DNA of 64,000 nt from Aquificaceae bacterium (GTDB lineage Bacteria > Aquificota > Aquificia > Aquificales > Aquificaceae), in contig JALWVU010000055.1 in assembly GCA_027079305.1 (NCBI GenBank), positions 1-64,000 on the forward strand. The letters are read 5' to 3'. The notes under the pieces are model-generated. The model searched no databases and was not told the origin of the DNA. It saw only the letters and a program-made list of their open reading frames with translations. This document shows positions 34,204-45,143 of this stretch, one piece after another (within the stretch, counting starts at the first letter, position 1; each line of letters opens with the position of its first letter). A program made the position numbers and the translations under genes.

Positions 34204-35843
34204 TGGGAAGACTCATTCTTCTGATGCTCCTTGTTGTGGGACTTGCCAGAGCCAACTACTACTTCGACTACCTTATGTGCAGGTATCTGTCCGACAGACC
34301 CAGGGACGCTGAGCTTTACTGCCTTCAGGCTCTTGAGGAAAAGCCTACTCCGTCCCTCTATCTGGACACGATACGCTTGGAGATGTCCCTTAGGAAGGTG
34401 AGCGACGCCCTCAGGCTGGCGAAGGAGTATCTGAGAAAGTATCCGAACAAGGTAGAACCCTACATAGCCCTCTACAGCATTTACAGGCTCAAAAACGAAA
34501 GGGCAAAGGCCCTTCACATACTTGAGAAGGCCTACAGAAGGTTTCCAAAGAACAGGGAAATACTTATATTCCTCGCGGACGAGTATATAAAGTCCAACCG
34601 AAGGGACAAGGCTAAGGAGGTGATAAGAAGGTTTGCGGAGCTGAGTCCCAACAATCCGTTCCCCTACTATCTCCTCGGACAGCTGTATCTGAGCGAGGGA
34701 AAAGTAGATAAAGCGATAGAGTTCTTCCAGAAGGCTTTGGAGATCAAGGGGAACTTCGAGGCTGCCTTCGTGACACTCGGAAAGATATACGAGGGAAGGA
34801 AGGAGTTCTCCGAGGCGGAGAACCTTTACAGGGACATTCTCAAGAGGGATCCCAACAACAGGGTGGCCCTGGAAAAGCTCGCTCAGCTTTACATGGCGAC
34901 CGGCAGGATAGAGGAGGCAAGGGAAGCATACGAAAAGCTCACCAAACTCTTCCCGGATAACTACCAGTATAAGCATCAGTATGCCCTCACGCTACTCCAG
35001 TCGGGCAGGTTTGAGGAGGCTAAGGAGATACTGGAGGAGCTTTACAGATCGCATCCGGAGGACCTTAACCTCACCTACTCCTACGCCCTCTCTCTCGAAC
35101 TTACGGGCGAACTGGAGAGAGCTAGGGAGCTTTACGAAAAGTTGAGGAAGCTGATACCCAAGAACGAGAGGATAATGGAGAGGCTCGTGAACGTTTACCT
35201 CTCCCTGAAGAATTACGACAAGGCGAGGGAGCTCGTGGAAGAGGGCCTGAAGATAAATCCTGCGAACGTAAAGTTCCTACTGCTGAAGGCCAACCTCCTT
35301 ATGGATCAAAAGAGATACGAGGAAGCTTTAAAGGTTTTGGACAGAGCCTCCTCCATAAACCCGAGGGAGTACAGGATATACTTCCTCAAGGCCATAGTTC
35401 TCGACCAGCTGGGAAAGATAGTGGAGGCGGAGCGCAACCTCAGAAAAGCTATGGAGCTCAATCCTGAGGATCCTGACCTATACAATCACCTGGGATACTC
35501 CCTGCTCCTCTGGTATGGGAGCGCCAGGGTGGAGGAGGCGGAAAAGCTCATAAGGAAGGCCCTGCTGGAGGATCCCGACAACCCCGCCTACATAGACAGC
35601 ATGGGCTGGGTCTACTACCTCAAAGGGGACTACGAGAAGGCCATCCAGTATCTCCTGGACTCCCTCAGAAGGGCTTACGACGATCCCGTGGTGAACGAGC
35701 ACGTAGGGGACGTTCTCTTAAAGATGGGCTTTAAGGAGGAGGCCAAGAGATATTACGAGTCCGCCCTGGAGCTCTTGGAAAAGGGCAAGGAGGGGGAGAA
35801 GGGCCAGAGGGAGCGCATTCTTGAAAAGCTCAGGAACCTGTAA
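34203..35843 (+). CDS. tetratricopeptide-repeat protein, secreted or membrane-anchored
   Basis: 546 residues with an N-terminal signal (MGRLILLMLLVVGLARA) and about a dozen 34-residue TPR units, for example EPYIALYSIYRLKNERAKAL and YYLLGQLYLSEGKVDKAIEF. A probable periplasmic scaffold for protein-protein contacts; the partner is unknown. Its start shares one base with the universal stress gene stop. It ends just before the argF promoter. Confidence 0.9.
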   Translation: MGRLILLMLLVVGLARANYYFDYLMCRYLSDRPRDAELYCLQALEEKPTPSLYLDTIRLEMSLRKVSDALRLAKEYLRKYPNKVEPYIALYSIYRLKNERAKALHILEKAYRRFPKNREILIFLADEYIKSNRRDKAKEVIRRFAELSPNNPFPYYLLGQLYLSEGKVDKAIEFFQKALEIKGNFEAAFVTLGKIYEGRKEFSEAENLYRDILKRDPNNRVALEKLAQLYMATGRIEEAREAYEKLTKLFPDNYQYKHQYALTLLQSGRFEEAKEILEELYRSHPEDLNLTYSYALSLELTGELERARELYEKLRKLIPKNERIMERLVNVYLSLKNYDKARELVEEGLKINPANVKFLLLKANLLMDQKRYEEALKVLDRASSINPREYRIYFLKAIVLDQLGKIVEAERNLRKAMELNPEDPDLYNHLGYSLLLWYGSARVEEAEKLIRKALLEDPDNPAYIDSMGWVYYLKGDYEKAIQYLLDSLRRAYDDPVVNEHVGDVLLKMGFKEEAKRYYESALELLEKGKEGEKGQRERILEKLRNL

Positions 35844-35849
35844 GATAAT
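35844..35849 (+). promoter_or_regulatory. -10 box 6 nt before argF (leaderless type)
   Basis: GATAAT begins immediately after the TPR stop codon, followed by 6 nt and ATG 35856. Confidence 0.5.
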
Positions 35850-35855
35850 AGTTTC

Positions 35856-36776
35856 ATGAAGCGAGACTTCATAGATCTCTGGAACCTCGATCCCGAGGAA
35901 GCTTGGTATGTAGTCAGGAAAACCGGGAAGGTCAAGGGGGGAGAGGAGGACCTGAAAGGTGTCCTCGAGGGTAAGACGATAGCCCTGATATTCACCAAGC
36001 CCTCCACCAGAACGAGGGTTTCCTTCGAGGTGGGAATAAACCAGATGGGGGGTAACGCGGTATTCCTTCAGGAGAGCCAGCTCCAGCTTTCGAGAGGAGA
36101 GGACGTCAAAGACACCGCCAGAACCCTGTCCAGATACGTAAGCGGAGCGATCGTGAGGAACCACTCCCACACCTGGCTCGAGGAGTTCGCCAAGTGGGCC
36201 TCTATCCCGGTCATAAACGCCCTCACCGACAAGTCGCACCCCTGCCAGGTTCTCAGCGATGTCTTCACCCTCTACGAGAGGTTCGGCGACGAGATAAAGA
36301 ACATCAAGATAGCCTACGTGGGGGACGGGAACAACGTCTGCAACACCTGGCTCGTGGGGGCAGGGCTCTTCGGGCTCAACCTCTTCGTGGCCACCCCCGA
36401 GGACTATGGACCAGACAGCTACTATCTCCAGGCGGGCCTGGATCTCTCCAACTTCACCGGCGGAAACGTTTATCTCACAACCAACCCCGTGGAAGCGGTA
36501 AGGGACGCCCACGTGGTCTACACGGACGTGTGGGTGAGCATGGGGGACGAGGAGAGGGAGGAGAAGCTGGAACTTCTCAGGCCCTTTCAGATCAACGAAG
36601 AGCTCCTCTCACACGCGAGGGACGACGTTCTGGTCATGCACTGCCTCCCCGCCAAGAAGGGGCAGGAGATAACGGAGGAGGTCTTCGAGAGGTTTGCGGA
36701 CTTCATCTTCACCCAGGCGGAGAACAGGCTTCACACCCAGAAAGCCCTTTTAGAGTTCCTCTTCACTCAACGGTGA
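35856..36776 (+). CDS. argF: ornithine carbamoyltransferase
   Basis: Makes citrulline from ornithine and carbamoyl phosphate. 306 residues with the carbamoyl-phosphate site STRTRVSFE, HPCQVLSD, and ornithine-binding VMHCLPAKKG. Convergent with glmS, and the two 3' ends overlap by 14 nt. Confidence 0.96.
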   Translation: MKRDFIDLWNLDPEEAWYVVRKTGKVKGGEEDLKGVLEGKTIALIFTKPSTRTRVSFEVGINQMGGNAVFLQESQLQLSRGEDVKDTARTLSRYVSGAIVRNHSHTWLEEFAKWASIPVINALTDKSHPCQVLSDVFTLYERFGDEIKNIKIAYVGDGNNVCNTWLVGAGLFGLNLFVATPEDYGPDSYYLQAGLDLSNFTGGNVYLTTNPVEAVRDAHVVYTDVWVSMGDEEREEKLELLRPFQINEELLSHARDDVLVMHCLPAKKGQEITEEVFERFADFIFTQAENRLHTQKALLEFLFTQR

Positions 36777-38541
36777 CCGTCTTGGCCAGGTTCCTGGGCT
36801 GGTCCACGTCGAGGCCGAGTTTGCTGGCTATGTGGTAGGCAAGGAGCTGTAGAGGAACCGCGGTCAGGAAGGGTGAGAAGTCCTCCTCCACGGGAGGAAC
36901 TGGGAGGAAGTCCTCCGAGAGCTTCTCAAGCTTCTCGTCTCCCTTAAAGCCTACCGAGATAACCTTACCCTTGCGCGTTCTGACCTCCTCCACGTTGGAG
37001 ATGGTCTTCTCGTATACCCTGTCCTGAGGAGCCACGACGACGACGGGCATCCTCTCGTCTATGAGGGCTATGGGACCGTGCTTCATCTCACCCGCTGGAT
37101 AACCCTCCGCATGTATGTAGGATATCTCCTTGAGCTTCAGGGCCCCCTCGAGGGCTATCGGGTAGCTCAGGTATCTTCCCAGATAGAGAAAGTCCTTAAC
37201 CTTCATATACTTCTGAGCGACCTTCTCCACTATTTCCGCCTCTTCAAGCGTTTTCTCTATCAGAGAGGGGATCTTCAGAAGCTCCTCAAGAAATCTCTCC
37301 TTCTGGGGGTGCTCCGAGATCGAGAGGAAGTAAAGGGCAGCCAGCTGGGCGAGGAAGGTCTTTGTGGCGGCGACCCCTATCTCCGGACCCGCATGGGTGT
37401 GGAGGGTGAAGTCCGACTCCCTGTCTATGGAGCTACCCACCACGTTCACGACCGCGAGGGTGTAGGCTCCCCTTTCTCTTGCGTAGTTAACCGCGAACTT
37501 GGTGTCTATGGTCTCCCCCGACTGGGAGACACCTATAACGAGGTCCTTATCTGATACGGGAGAGTCCGAATACCTGAACTCGGAGGCGTAGACCACCTCC
37601 ACGGGGACCTGGGCGTATTTCTCTATCCAGAACTTTCCTATCAGACCCGCATGGTAGGAGGTCCCGCAGGCTATTATGAGAACCCTCCTGAAGCTCTTCA
37701 GACTGAAGGGAAGCTCTTCACCTGAGGATATAAGCCCCCTTATCGTATCTCCAACCGCCTTGGGCTGTTCGTATATCTCCTTGAGCATGAAGTGCTTGAA
37801 GCCCGCCTTCTCAGCGGAGATTATGTCCCAGGGGACTACCGTTATCTCCCTCGTGAGGGGTGTTCCGCCAAAATCGTAGAGGTTTACTCCCTCGGGGGTT
37901 ATGTCCGCGACCTCCCCGTCGCTGAGGGCTATGACCCTCCTCGTGTAGGGAAGTATGGCGGGTATGTCTGAGGCGAGGAAGTTCTCCCCTTCCCCCACAC
38001 CCACCACGAGGGGGCTCCCCTGCTTCACGCCCACTATACGATCGGGTTCATGGACCGTGATAACCGCGAAGGCGAAGGCGCCCCTGAGTTTCCTGACCGT
38101 CTCTAAGACCGCCTCTAAGAGGTCCCCCCTGTAGCTCCTGGCCACCAGGTGGGCTATCACCTCCGTGTCCGTTCCCGATCTGAACCTCACTCCTTCGCTC
38201 TCCAGCCCCCTCCTCAGCTCTAAGTAGTTCTCCACTATCCCGTTGTGGACGACTGCGAACTCCCCCTTCTCATCGGTGTGGGGATGGGCGTTCTGGGTGG
38301 AGGGTTCTCCGTGGGTGGCCCAGCGGGTGTGTCCTATGCCTGTTCTGGCTTTGTAGGGCTTTCCCCAGAGGCTCCTGACCAGCTCCCTTATCTTCCCCAC
38401 CCTCTTCTCCACTATGAGCTTCCCGTCCTCTATAAGCGCCACCCCTGCGGAGTCGTATCCCCTGTATTCGAGCCTCTCCAGCCCACCCAGGAGGAGGGGA
38501 AGGGCCTCTTCCTTACCTGTGTAGCCTATGATCCCGCACAT
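36763..38541 (-). CDS. glmS: glutamine-fructose-6-phosphate aminotransferase
   Basis: Makes glucosamine-6-phosphate for peptidoglycan and lipopolysaccharide. 592 residues: N-terminal glutaminase starting CGIIGYTG (Cys2 nucleophile after Met removal) and two SIS domains (CGTSYHAGLIGKFW and SQSGETIDT). Ends in KTVTVE. There is no leader for a glmS ribozyme: the -10 box lies 6 nt before the ATG. Confidence 0.97.
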   Translation of the reverse strand: MCGIIGYTGKEEALPLLLGGLERLEYRGYDSAGVALIEDGKLIVEKRVGKIRELVRSLWGKPYKARTGIGHTRWATHGEPSTQNAHPHTDEKGEFAVVHNGIVENYLELRRGLESEGVRFRSGTDTEVIAHLVARSYRGDLLEAVLETVRKLRGAFAFAVITVHEPDRIVGVKQGSPLVVGVGEGENFLASDIPAILPYTRRVIALSDGEVADITPEGVNLYDFGGTPLTREITVVPWDIISAEKAGFKHFMLKEIYEQPKAVGDTIRGLISSGEELPFSLKSFRRVLIIACGTSYHAGLIGKFWIEKYAQVPVEVVYASEFRYSDSPVSDKDLVIGVSQSGETIDTKFAVNYARERGAYTLAVVNVVGSSIDRESDFTLHTHAGPEIGVAATKTFLAQLAALYFLSISEHPQKERFLEELLKIPSLIEKTLEEAEIVEKVAQKYMKVKDFLYLGRYLSYPIALEGALKLKEISYIHAEGYPAGEMKHGPIALIDERMPVVVVAPQDRVYEKTISNVEEVRTRKGKVISVGFKGDEKLEKLSEDFLPVPPVEEDFSPFLTAVPLQLLAYHIASKLGLDVDQPRNLAKTVTVE

Positions 38542-38547
38542 GACTCT

Positions 38548-38553
38548 ATTCTA
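38548..38553 (-). promoter_or_regulatory. -10 box 6 nt before glmS (leaderless type)
   Basis: TAGAAT on the minus strand, then 6 nt, then ATG 38541. It is packed against the oppositely oriented gatA box in a 28-bp gap. Confidence 0.55.
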
Positions 38554-38557
38554 CCGC

Positions 38558-38563
38558 TAAAAT
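38558..38563 (+). promoter_or_regulatory. -10 box 6 nt before gatA (leaderless type)
   Basis: TAAAAT, then 6 nt, then ATG 38570. Back-to-back with the glmS box; any -35 must lie inside the opposite gene. Confidence 0.55.
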
Positions 38564-38569
38564 ATAAGC

Positions 38570-40012
38570 ATGCTTTGGAAGAAGGGCATAGCGGAGATCC
38601 GCGATCTGATCCGTAAAAAGGAGATCAAGCCCTCGGAGGTGGTAGAGTCTTTTTACGAACGTTTTTCCCAGACCGAGGACAAGGTAAAGGCCTACATAAC
38701 GCCCCTTTACGAAAAGGCTCTCGATGAGGCCAGGAAACTTGACGGAAAAGTTTCGAACGCCCCCCTCTTCGGGGTCCCTTTGGCGATAAAGGACAACATA
38801 GTTATAAAGGGTGAGAAAACCACCTGCGCCTCGAAGATACTTGAGAACTTCGTCTCTCCCTACGACGCGACGGTGATAGAGAGGCTCAAGAAGGCCGGGG
38901 CTTTGTTTTTAGGCAAGACCAACATGGACGAGTTCGCCATGGGCTCTTCAACGGAGCACTCCGCCTTCTTCCCCACCAGAAATCCCTGGGATCTGGAGAG
39001 GGTTCCCGGAGGATCCTCGGGAGGTTCCGCGGCAACTGTGGCGGTGGGATCAGCTCCCGCCTCTTTGGGCTCGGACACAGGAGGGTCCATAAGACAGCCC
39101 GCCAGCTTCTGCGGTGTTATAGGGATAAAGCCCACCTACGGGAGGGTGTCCAGATACGGCCTCGTGGCCTTCGCCTCCTCCCTCGATCAGATAGGGGTGT
39201 TCGCCAGGAGGACCGAGGACGTGGCCCTGCTCCTCGAGGTTATCAGCGGATACGACGAGAGGGACTCCACCTCCTCAAGGATTCCCGCCCCCAGATACTC
39301 GGAGGAGATGAGAAAGGATCCTAAAGGCCTCAGGGTGGGGCTTCCGAGGGAGTTTTTCGAGTTCGATCTACAGAAGGAAGTTAAGGAGATCTTTGAGAAA
39401 TTCATAAAAGAGCTTGAGAATATAGGCTGTGAAATCAGGGAGGTGAGCCTCCCCCACGTGAAGTATGCAATACCCGCCTACTATATAATAGCCCCCTCCG
39501 AGGCCTCCTCGAACCTCGCCCGATACGACGGCGTCAGATACGGATATAGGGCTGAGGAGTATCAGGACCTGTTGGATATGTATTCCAAGACGAGGGACGA
39601 GGGTTTCGGTCCAGAGGTCAAGAGGAGGATAATGCTCGGGACCTTTGCCCTCTCCGCTGGATACTACGACGCTTACTATCTGAAGGCCCAGAAGGTCAGA
39701 AAGCTGATATACGAAGACTTCATGAAGGCCTTTGGAGAAGTGGATCTGATCGCAGGACCCACCACGCCCACCCTTCCCTTCAGGCTCGGGGAGAGGCTCG
39801 AGAATCCCATAGAGATGTATCTCTCTGACGTCCTGACCGTTCCTGTGAACCTGGCGGGCTTGCCGGGTATCTCCGTCCCCATAGGCTGGGCGGGAAACCT
39901 CCCGGTCGGAGGACAGCTCATCGGAAAGCCCTGGGACGAGACGACCCTCCTTAAGGTGTCCTACGCCTGGGAGCAGGTCTTCAGGCACTACGAGAGATAC
40001 CCCGAATTATGA
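38570..40012 (+). CDS. gatA: Asp/Glu-tRNA amidotransferase subunit A
   Basis: Amidase subunit of GatCAB, which converts Glu-tRNA(Gln) and Asp-tRNA(Asn) to Gln/Asn-tRNA. 480 residues with the amidase signature PGGSSGGSAATVAVGSAPASLGSD-type region (catalytic Ser-Ser-Lys triad; the Lys is in PLAIKDN). gatB and gatC are not adjacent, as is usual in this order. Overlaps tsaB by 4 nt (ATGA). Confidence 0.96.
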   Translation: MLWKKGIAEIRDLIRKKEIKPSEVVESFYERFSQTEDKVKAYITPLYEKALDEARKLDGKVSNAPLFGVPLAIKDNIVIKGEKTTCASKILENFVSPYDATVIERLKKAGALFLGKTNMDEFAMGSSTEHSAFFPTRNPWDLERVPGGSSGGSAATVAVGSAPASLGSDTGGSIRQPASFCGVIGIKPTYGRVSRYGLVAFASSLDQIGVFARRTEDVALLLEVISGYDERDSTSSRIPAPRYSEEMRKDPKGLRVGLPREFFEFDLQKEVKEIFEKFIKELENIGCEIREVSLPHVKYAIPAYYIIAPSEASSNLARYDGVRYGYRAEEYQDLLDMYSKTRDEGFGPEVKRRIMLGTFALSAGYYDAYYLKAQKVRKLIYEDFMKAFGEVDLIAGPTTPTLPFRLGERLENPIEMYLSDVLTVPVNLAGLPGISVPIGWAGNLPVGGQLIGKPWDETTLLKVSYAWEQVFRHYERYPEL

Positions 40013-40599
40013 GAATATTCTCCCTCGACACCTCCTTCTCCTTCTTCAACTTCTCCGTAATAGAGGACGGGGAGGTGAGGCTCCTCCACTACCTGGACTC
40101 TTCCCGGAAGACCCTCGAAAACCTTCCTAAGGTCCTTTCGGATCAGGGTATAGATCTGAGTGGGTTCGACGCCTTTGCGGTATCTGTTGGAGTTGGGTAT
40201 CTGACATCCCTCAGGATAGGCGTTACCTTCATGAAGACTACCGCCTACCTCTTCAAGAAGCCCATAGTTTCCTTCGAGAACCTCTACCTCCTTGGCAGGT
40301 TCACGCCCGCTCCCTATCCGAGGGTCCCTTTCCTTAAGGTGAGCACCAACATATTTTACAGGGTGTTCGAGGAGGGGACATATTCTAAGGTTAGACTTCA
40401 TAGAGGTGAAGAAGTGAAAGGATACGGTGTGAGTCTGGAGAAGTTCAGGGATGTAGAGTTTTTGAAGGGGGCTTTCTACCACCCCCTCTTTCCCTTCTCA
40501 GCCTATGGAGGAATTTACGCCTGTGAGTTCCTGAAGGAGAATCCGGAGGGCGAGAACATCTTCCGGATAGAGCCCCTCTACCTGAAGCCTCCCGTCTAA
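40009..40599 (+). CDS. tsaB: tRNA threonylcarbamoyladenosine biosynthesis protein TsaB
   Basis: Partner of TsaD in making t6A37 of ANN-decoding tRNAs. 196 residues of the ASKHA fold: LDTSFSFFNFSVIEDG at the N-terminus and the TsaB-type VSVGVGYLTSLRIGVTFMKT. Couples to gatA by ATGA. Its stop shares a CTAA tetranucleotide with the small convergent gene. Confidence 0.88.
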   Translation: MRIFSLDTSFSFFNFSVIEDGEVRLLHYLDSSRKTLENLPKVLSDQGIDLSGFDAFAVSVGVGYLTSLRIGVTFMKTTAYLFKKPIVSFENLYLLGRFTPAPYPRVPFLKVSTNIFYRVFEEGTYSKVRLHRGEEVKGYGVSLEKFRDVEFLKGAFYHPLFPFSAYGGIYACEFLKENPEGENIFRIEPLYLKPPV

Positions 40600-40751
40600 G
40601 TTATCTCCTCGGGCTCGTCGAACTTCTCGTGTTTAACCCCTTCGGGAGCGGGAGGCTCGGTCTTGGTGAAGAGGAGTGTGAAGCAGAATAGGTTCAGGCC
40701 TAAGATAAGTCCCCAGGAGAGAACCATAAAAAGGAAGGCGTCCCCGTCCAT
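40596..40751 (-). CDS. 51-residue single-span membrane microprotein in the crcB operon
   Basis: Found by translating the gap on the minus strand. It starts at ATG 40751, reads MDGDAFLFMVLSWGLILGLN onward, and ends at TAG 40596-40598. Residues about 5-30 form one hydrophobic helix containing a Cys, followed by an acidic, Pro-rich cytosolic-looking tail (TEPPAPEGVKHEKFDEPEEIT). It lies 4 nt after a DUF190 gene and has a GAAGG just upstream, so it is the last gene of DUF190-crcB-DUF190. No family recognised. Too short for many gene callers. Confidence 0.72.
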   Translation of the reverse strand: MDGDAFLFMVLSWGLILGLNLFCFTLLFTKTEPPAPEGVKHEKFDEPEEIT

Positions 40752-40755
40752 GCCT

Positions 40756-41079
40756 TCAATTGTATCTTATAACCTTAACCCTTTCCAGAGTTATTAGACC
40801 GCTCTTCACGACATCCTTCAGGTCCTCGAGAATACCTCTTATCTTCTCCTCGCAGTCTACCACCTCCACAACTATGGGAAGGTCGGAGGGGAGCTTCAAC
40901 AGACTCTGCTCGTGCAGAACGGAGGACTTTCCGTATCCCAATATGCCCCTGAACACGGTCACCCCTGCTATTCCTCTCTCCCTGCAGAACTCGGTTATAA
41001 ACTTGTAAAGGGGCTTCCCTTCATGTCTGTCGTCCTCGCCTATAAATATCCTAAGAAGGATAGCCTCCTCACACCTCAC
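40756..41079 (-). CDS. DUF190-family protein (copy 2)
   Basis: 107-residue small alpha/beta protein of COG1993/DUF190, a ferredoxin-like fold related in shape to PII-type trimers. Family marks are LLRIFIGEDDRHEGKPLY, GITVFRGILGYG-like (GVTVFRGILGYGKSS) and DLPIVVEVVD. GTG start overlapping the crcB stop (GTGA). Paralogue of the gene at 41441. DUF190 genes recur beside crcB in bacteria, so a fluoride-related role is likely, but the mechanism is unknown. Confidence 0.88.
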   Translation of the reverse strand: MRCEEAILLRIFIGEDDRHEGKPLYKFITEFCRERGIAGVTVFRGILGYGKSSVLHEQSLLKLPSDLPIVVEVVDCEEKIRGILEDLKDVVKSGLITLERVKVIRYN

Positions 41080-41450
41080 AGTAACCTCCCCAGGTTGTAG
41101 CCGAGCATCGTCATAGTTATCCCGATCAGGTTAGTTCCTGCAACGTAAAGGAGGAACTTGACTCCCTCGCCGTTGAACAGAAGATTGAAGCTCTCGTAGG
41201 AAAAGGTGGAAAAGGTGGTAAGCCCTCCGAGAAGACCCGTAATCAGGAGCGCCCTGACCTCCGGGGATACAGTCAATCTCTCCACCAGGTAGGAGAAGGC
41301 GAAACCTATGAGGAAGGCTCCCATCAGGTTCACCACCATAGTTCCCATTGGAAAGTCTATCCCCGCCTTATTCTGAACAAACTTGGATATCAGATACCTG
41401 AGGAGGGATCCTATCGCACCACCTATAGCTACAGCTAAGGCTACCCCCAT
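41076..41450 (-). CDS. crcB: fluoride ion channel CrcB/Fluc
   Basis: Dual-topology dimeric fluoride channel. 124 residues with four membrane helices, the N-terminal GGAIGSLLRYLISK motif, GTMVVNLMGAFLIG with the conserved Asn, and GLLGGLTTFSTFSYES (Phe box and central Na+ site). A single complete subunit. Overlaps both flanking DUF190 genes. Confidence 0.95.
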   Translation of the reverse strand: MGVALAVAIGGAIGSLLRYLISKFVQNKAGIDFPMGTMVVNLMGAFLIGFAFSYLVERLTVSPEVRALLITGLLGGLTTFSTFSYESFNLLFNGEGVKFLLYVAGTNLIGITMTMLGYNLGRLL

Positions 41451-41746
41451 ACTTCCGCACTCTCCATGGTTATCAGTCCGCTACTCAAAAGCTCTTTCAG
41501 ATTCTCTATAACACCGAGCGCCTTTTCCTCCTCTTCCACGAACTCCACCACTACGGGCAGGTCGTAAGAGAGGGCTTCTATGCCCTCGTAATACATTTTT
41601 CCGGTGGTTCCGTATCCGAGTATAGCTTTAAGGACCGTAGCTCCCCTCACTCCCTTCTTCCTGAGTTCTTCAACTATCACCCTGTAGAGGGGCTTTCCCT
41701 CTATCTCCTCGCTCTCCTTGAGGAATATCCTGACGAGGACGTGCAT
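41441..41746 (-). CDS. DUF190-family protein (copy 1)
   Basis: 101 residues: VRIFLKESEEIEGKPLYRVIV, RGATVLKAILGYGTTGKMY and DLPVVVEFVEEEEK mark the family. First gene of the crcB operon. A TAAAAT box lies 6 nt before its ATG, so there is no room for a fluoride riboswitch. Similar to copy 2 throughout, suggesting an old tandem duplication around crcB. Confidence 0.9.
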   Translation of the reverse strand: MHVLVRIFLKESEEIEGKPLYRVIVEELRKKGVRGATVLKAILGYGTTGKMYYEGIEALSYDLPVVVEFVEEEEKALGVIENLKELLSSGLITMESAEVWG

Positions 41747-41752
41747 CTTGAT

Positions 41753-41758
41753 ATTTTA
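41753..41758 (-). promoter_or_regulatory. -10 box 6 nt before the crcB operon (leaderless type)
   Basis: TAAAAT on the minus strand, 6 nt, then ATG 41746. No Shine-Dalgarno and no fluoride-riboswitch sequence upstream. Confidence 0.5.
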
Positions 41759-41846
41759 ACCATCCCTGTGAAAACTGATCTAATCCATGAAAGATGCGTG
41801 GAAGAGTTTGTATTATTGTCCGATAATTTAATGGGGGGTTATAGGG

Positions 41847-42752
41847 ATGAAGATACTCAGCCTGATGCTCTCTCTTCTGATAGGAGTCTCCCTGGGCCAG
41901 GAGGTTATAAAGGCTCACATAGGAGCGGTCAGGGATGTGGATCTGGCCGGTAAGTTCTTCGTCACCTGCGGGGACGACGGTTACATAAGGGTTTGGAATC
42001 TGAGGGGAAAGAAGATCCTTGAGATAAAGAGCCACCCGGGTCAGGTTCTCTCCGTGGCCATAAACAGGAGGGGCTTCATAGCTTCCTCCGGGGACGACAG
42101 GACCATAAAGATATGGAGGCTCCCCTTCGGGAAGCTGGTAAGGACCCTGAGAGGTCATCAGGAGTATGTTAGGGCCCTGGCTTTTTCCAGATTTGGAGAC
42201 AAGCTCGCTTCCGGAGATGATATGTGGGAAATCCGTGTTTGGGACTCTACCGAGTGGAGGCTCCTGCGCAGGCTAAAGGGCCATACGGGATGGATCTACT
42301 CGGTCGCCTTCTCTCCCAAGGGGGATATCTTCGCCTCCGCCAGCAAGGACGCCACGGTCAGGATATGGCACATGGACGGAAGATCAAAGGTTCTTAAGGG
42401 CCACAAGGATTACGTTTACGATCTCTCCTTCTCCCCCGACGGAAGGAGGCTCGTCTCGGTGGGAAACGACGGCTATGTTATAGTCTGGGACGTGGCAGGC
42501 GGTAAGATGGTAAAGAGATTCAAGGCCCACGAGGGAGCGGTCTACACGGTCCACTACTCCCCCAGAGGGGACATGATAGCCACGGGAGGCTTCGACGGGA
42601 CCGTGAAGCTCTGGAGCACGAGGAACTGGCGGGTGCTCGCCATACTCAAAGGGCACAAGGGCATAGTCACCAGGCTCAGGTTCTCTCCGAACGGGAGGAG
42701 GCTCGTCTCCGGCGACGACAGGGGATGGGTGATAATATGGAACGTTAGATGA
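41847..42752 (+). CDS. secreted WD40-repeat protein
   Basis: 301 residues with a signal peptide ([17 protein letters not shown]) and seven WD40-type blades. Repeating units end in motifs such as [32 protein letters not shown] and GTVKLWST. It should form one closed propeller in the periplasm; the binding partner is unknown. GGGGGG and TATAGGG before the ATG serve as a weak ribosome-binding site. Overlaps dtd by 4 nt (ATGA). Confidence 0.9.
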   Translation: MKILSLMLSLLIGVSLGQEVIKAHIGAVRDVDLAGKFFVTCGDDGYIRVWNLRGKKILEIKSHPGQVLSVAINRRGFIASSGDDRTIKIWRLPFGKLVRTLRGHQEYVRALAFSRFGDKLASGDDMWEIRVWDSTEWRLLRRLKGHTGWIYSVAFSPKGDIFASASKDATVRIWHMDGRSKVLKGHKDYVYDLSFSPDGRRLVSVGNDGYVIVWDVAGGKMVKRFKAHEGAVYTVHYSPRGDMIATGGFDGTVKLWSTRNWRVLAILKGHKGIVTRLRFSPNGRRLVSGDDRGWVIIWNVR

Positions 42753-43195
42753 GGGCGGTAGTCCAGAGGGTCGAGGAGTCCCACGTTAAGGTAAACGGAA
42801 AGGTAGTCGGCAAGATAGGCAGAGGTCTGAACGTCCTTCTGGGAGTAAAGAAGGGAGACACCGAGGAGGATGCGAAAAAGCTGGTAGACAAGATCTCCAA
42901 GCTCAGGATCTTCGAGGACGAGAGGGGGAAGTTCCAGCACTCCCTGCTGGACATAAAGGGGGAGGTCCTGATAATCTCCCAGTTCACTCTCTATGCGAAC
43001 ATTAAAAAGGGGAGGAGGCCCAGCTTCGAGCTGGCGGAGGAGCCGAGGAAGGCGGAGGAGCTCTACAACAGGTTCGTGGAGCTATTCAGGGAGACGGGAC
43101 TAAAGGTGGAGACGGGTGTATTCGGGGCCATGATGGACGTCCACATAAGGAACTGGGGACCAGTAACCATAGTTCTGGATTCGGAGGAGCTGTAG
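42749..43195 (+). CDS. dtd: D-aminoacyl-tRNA deacylase
   Basis: Removes D-amino acids (and Gly from tRNA-Ala) mischarged on tRNAs. 148 residues with ISQFTLYA and the [11 protein letters not shown] form of the NxGPVT motif that builds the active site across the dimer. ATGA coupling to the WD40 gene. Confidence 0.95.
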   Translation: MRAVVQRVEESHVKVNGKVVGKIGRGLNVLLGVKKGDTEEDAKKLVDKISKLRIFEDERGKFQHSLLDIKGEVLIISQFTLYANIKKGRRPSFELAEEPRKAEELYNRFVELFRETGLKVETGVFGAMMDVHIRNWGPVTIVLDSEEL

Positions 43196-43221
43196 GCTAT
43201 CTTATTATCTGGAGGGAGAAG

Positions 43222-45139
<1,918 letters not shown>

Positions 45140-45143
45140 GAGG

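Noticed and set aside
38542-38569. glmS ribozyme
   Set aside because: Only 28 bp separate glmS and gatA; there is no space for the ribozyme and no core sequence.
41747-41846. Fluoride riboswitch before the DUF190-crcB operon
   Set aside because: The minus-strand sequence lacks the conserved crcB-motif segments, and a -10 box 6 nt before the ATG leaves no transcribed leader.
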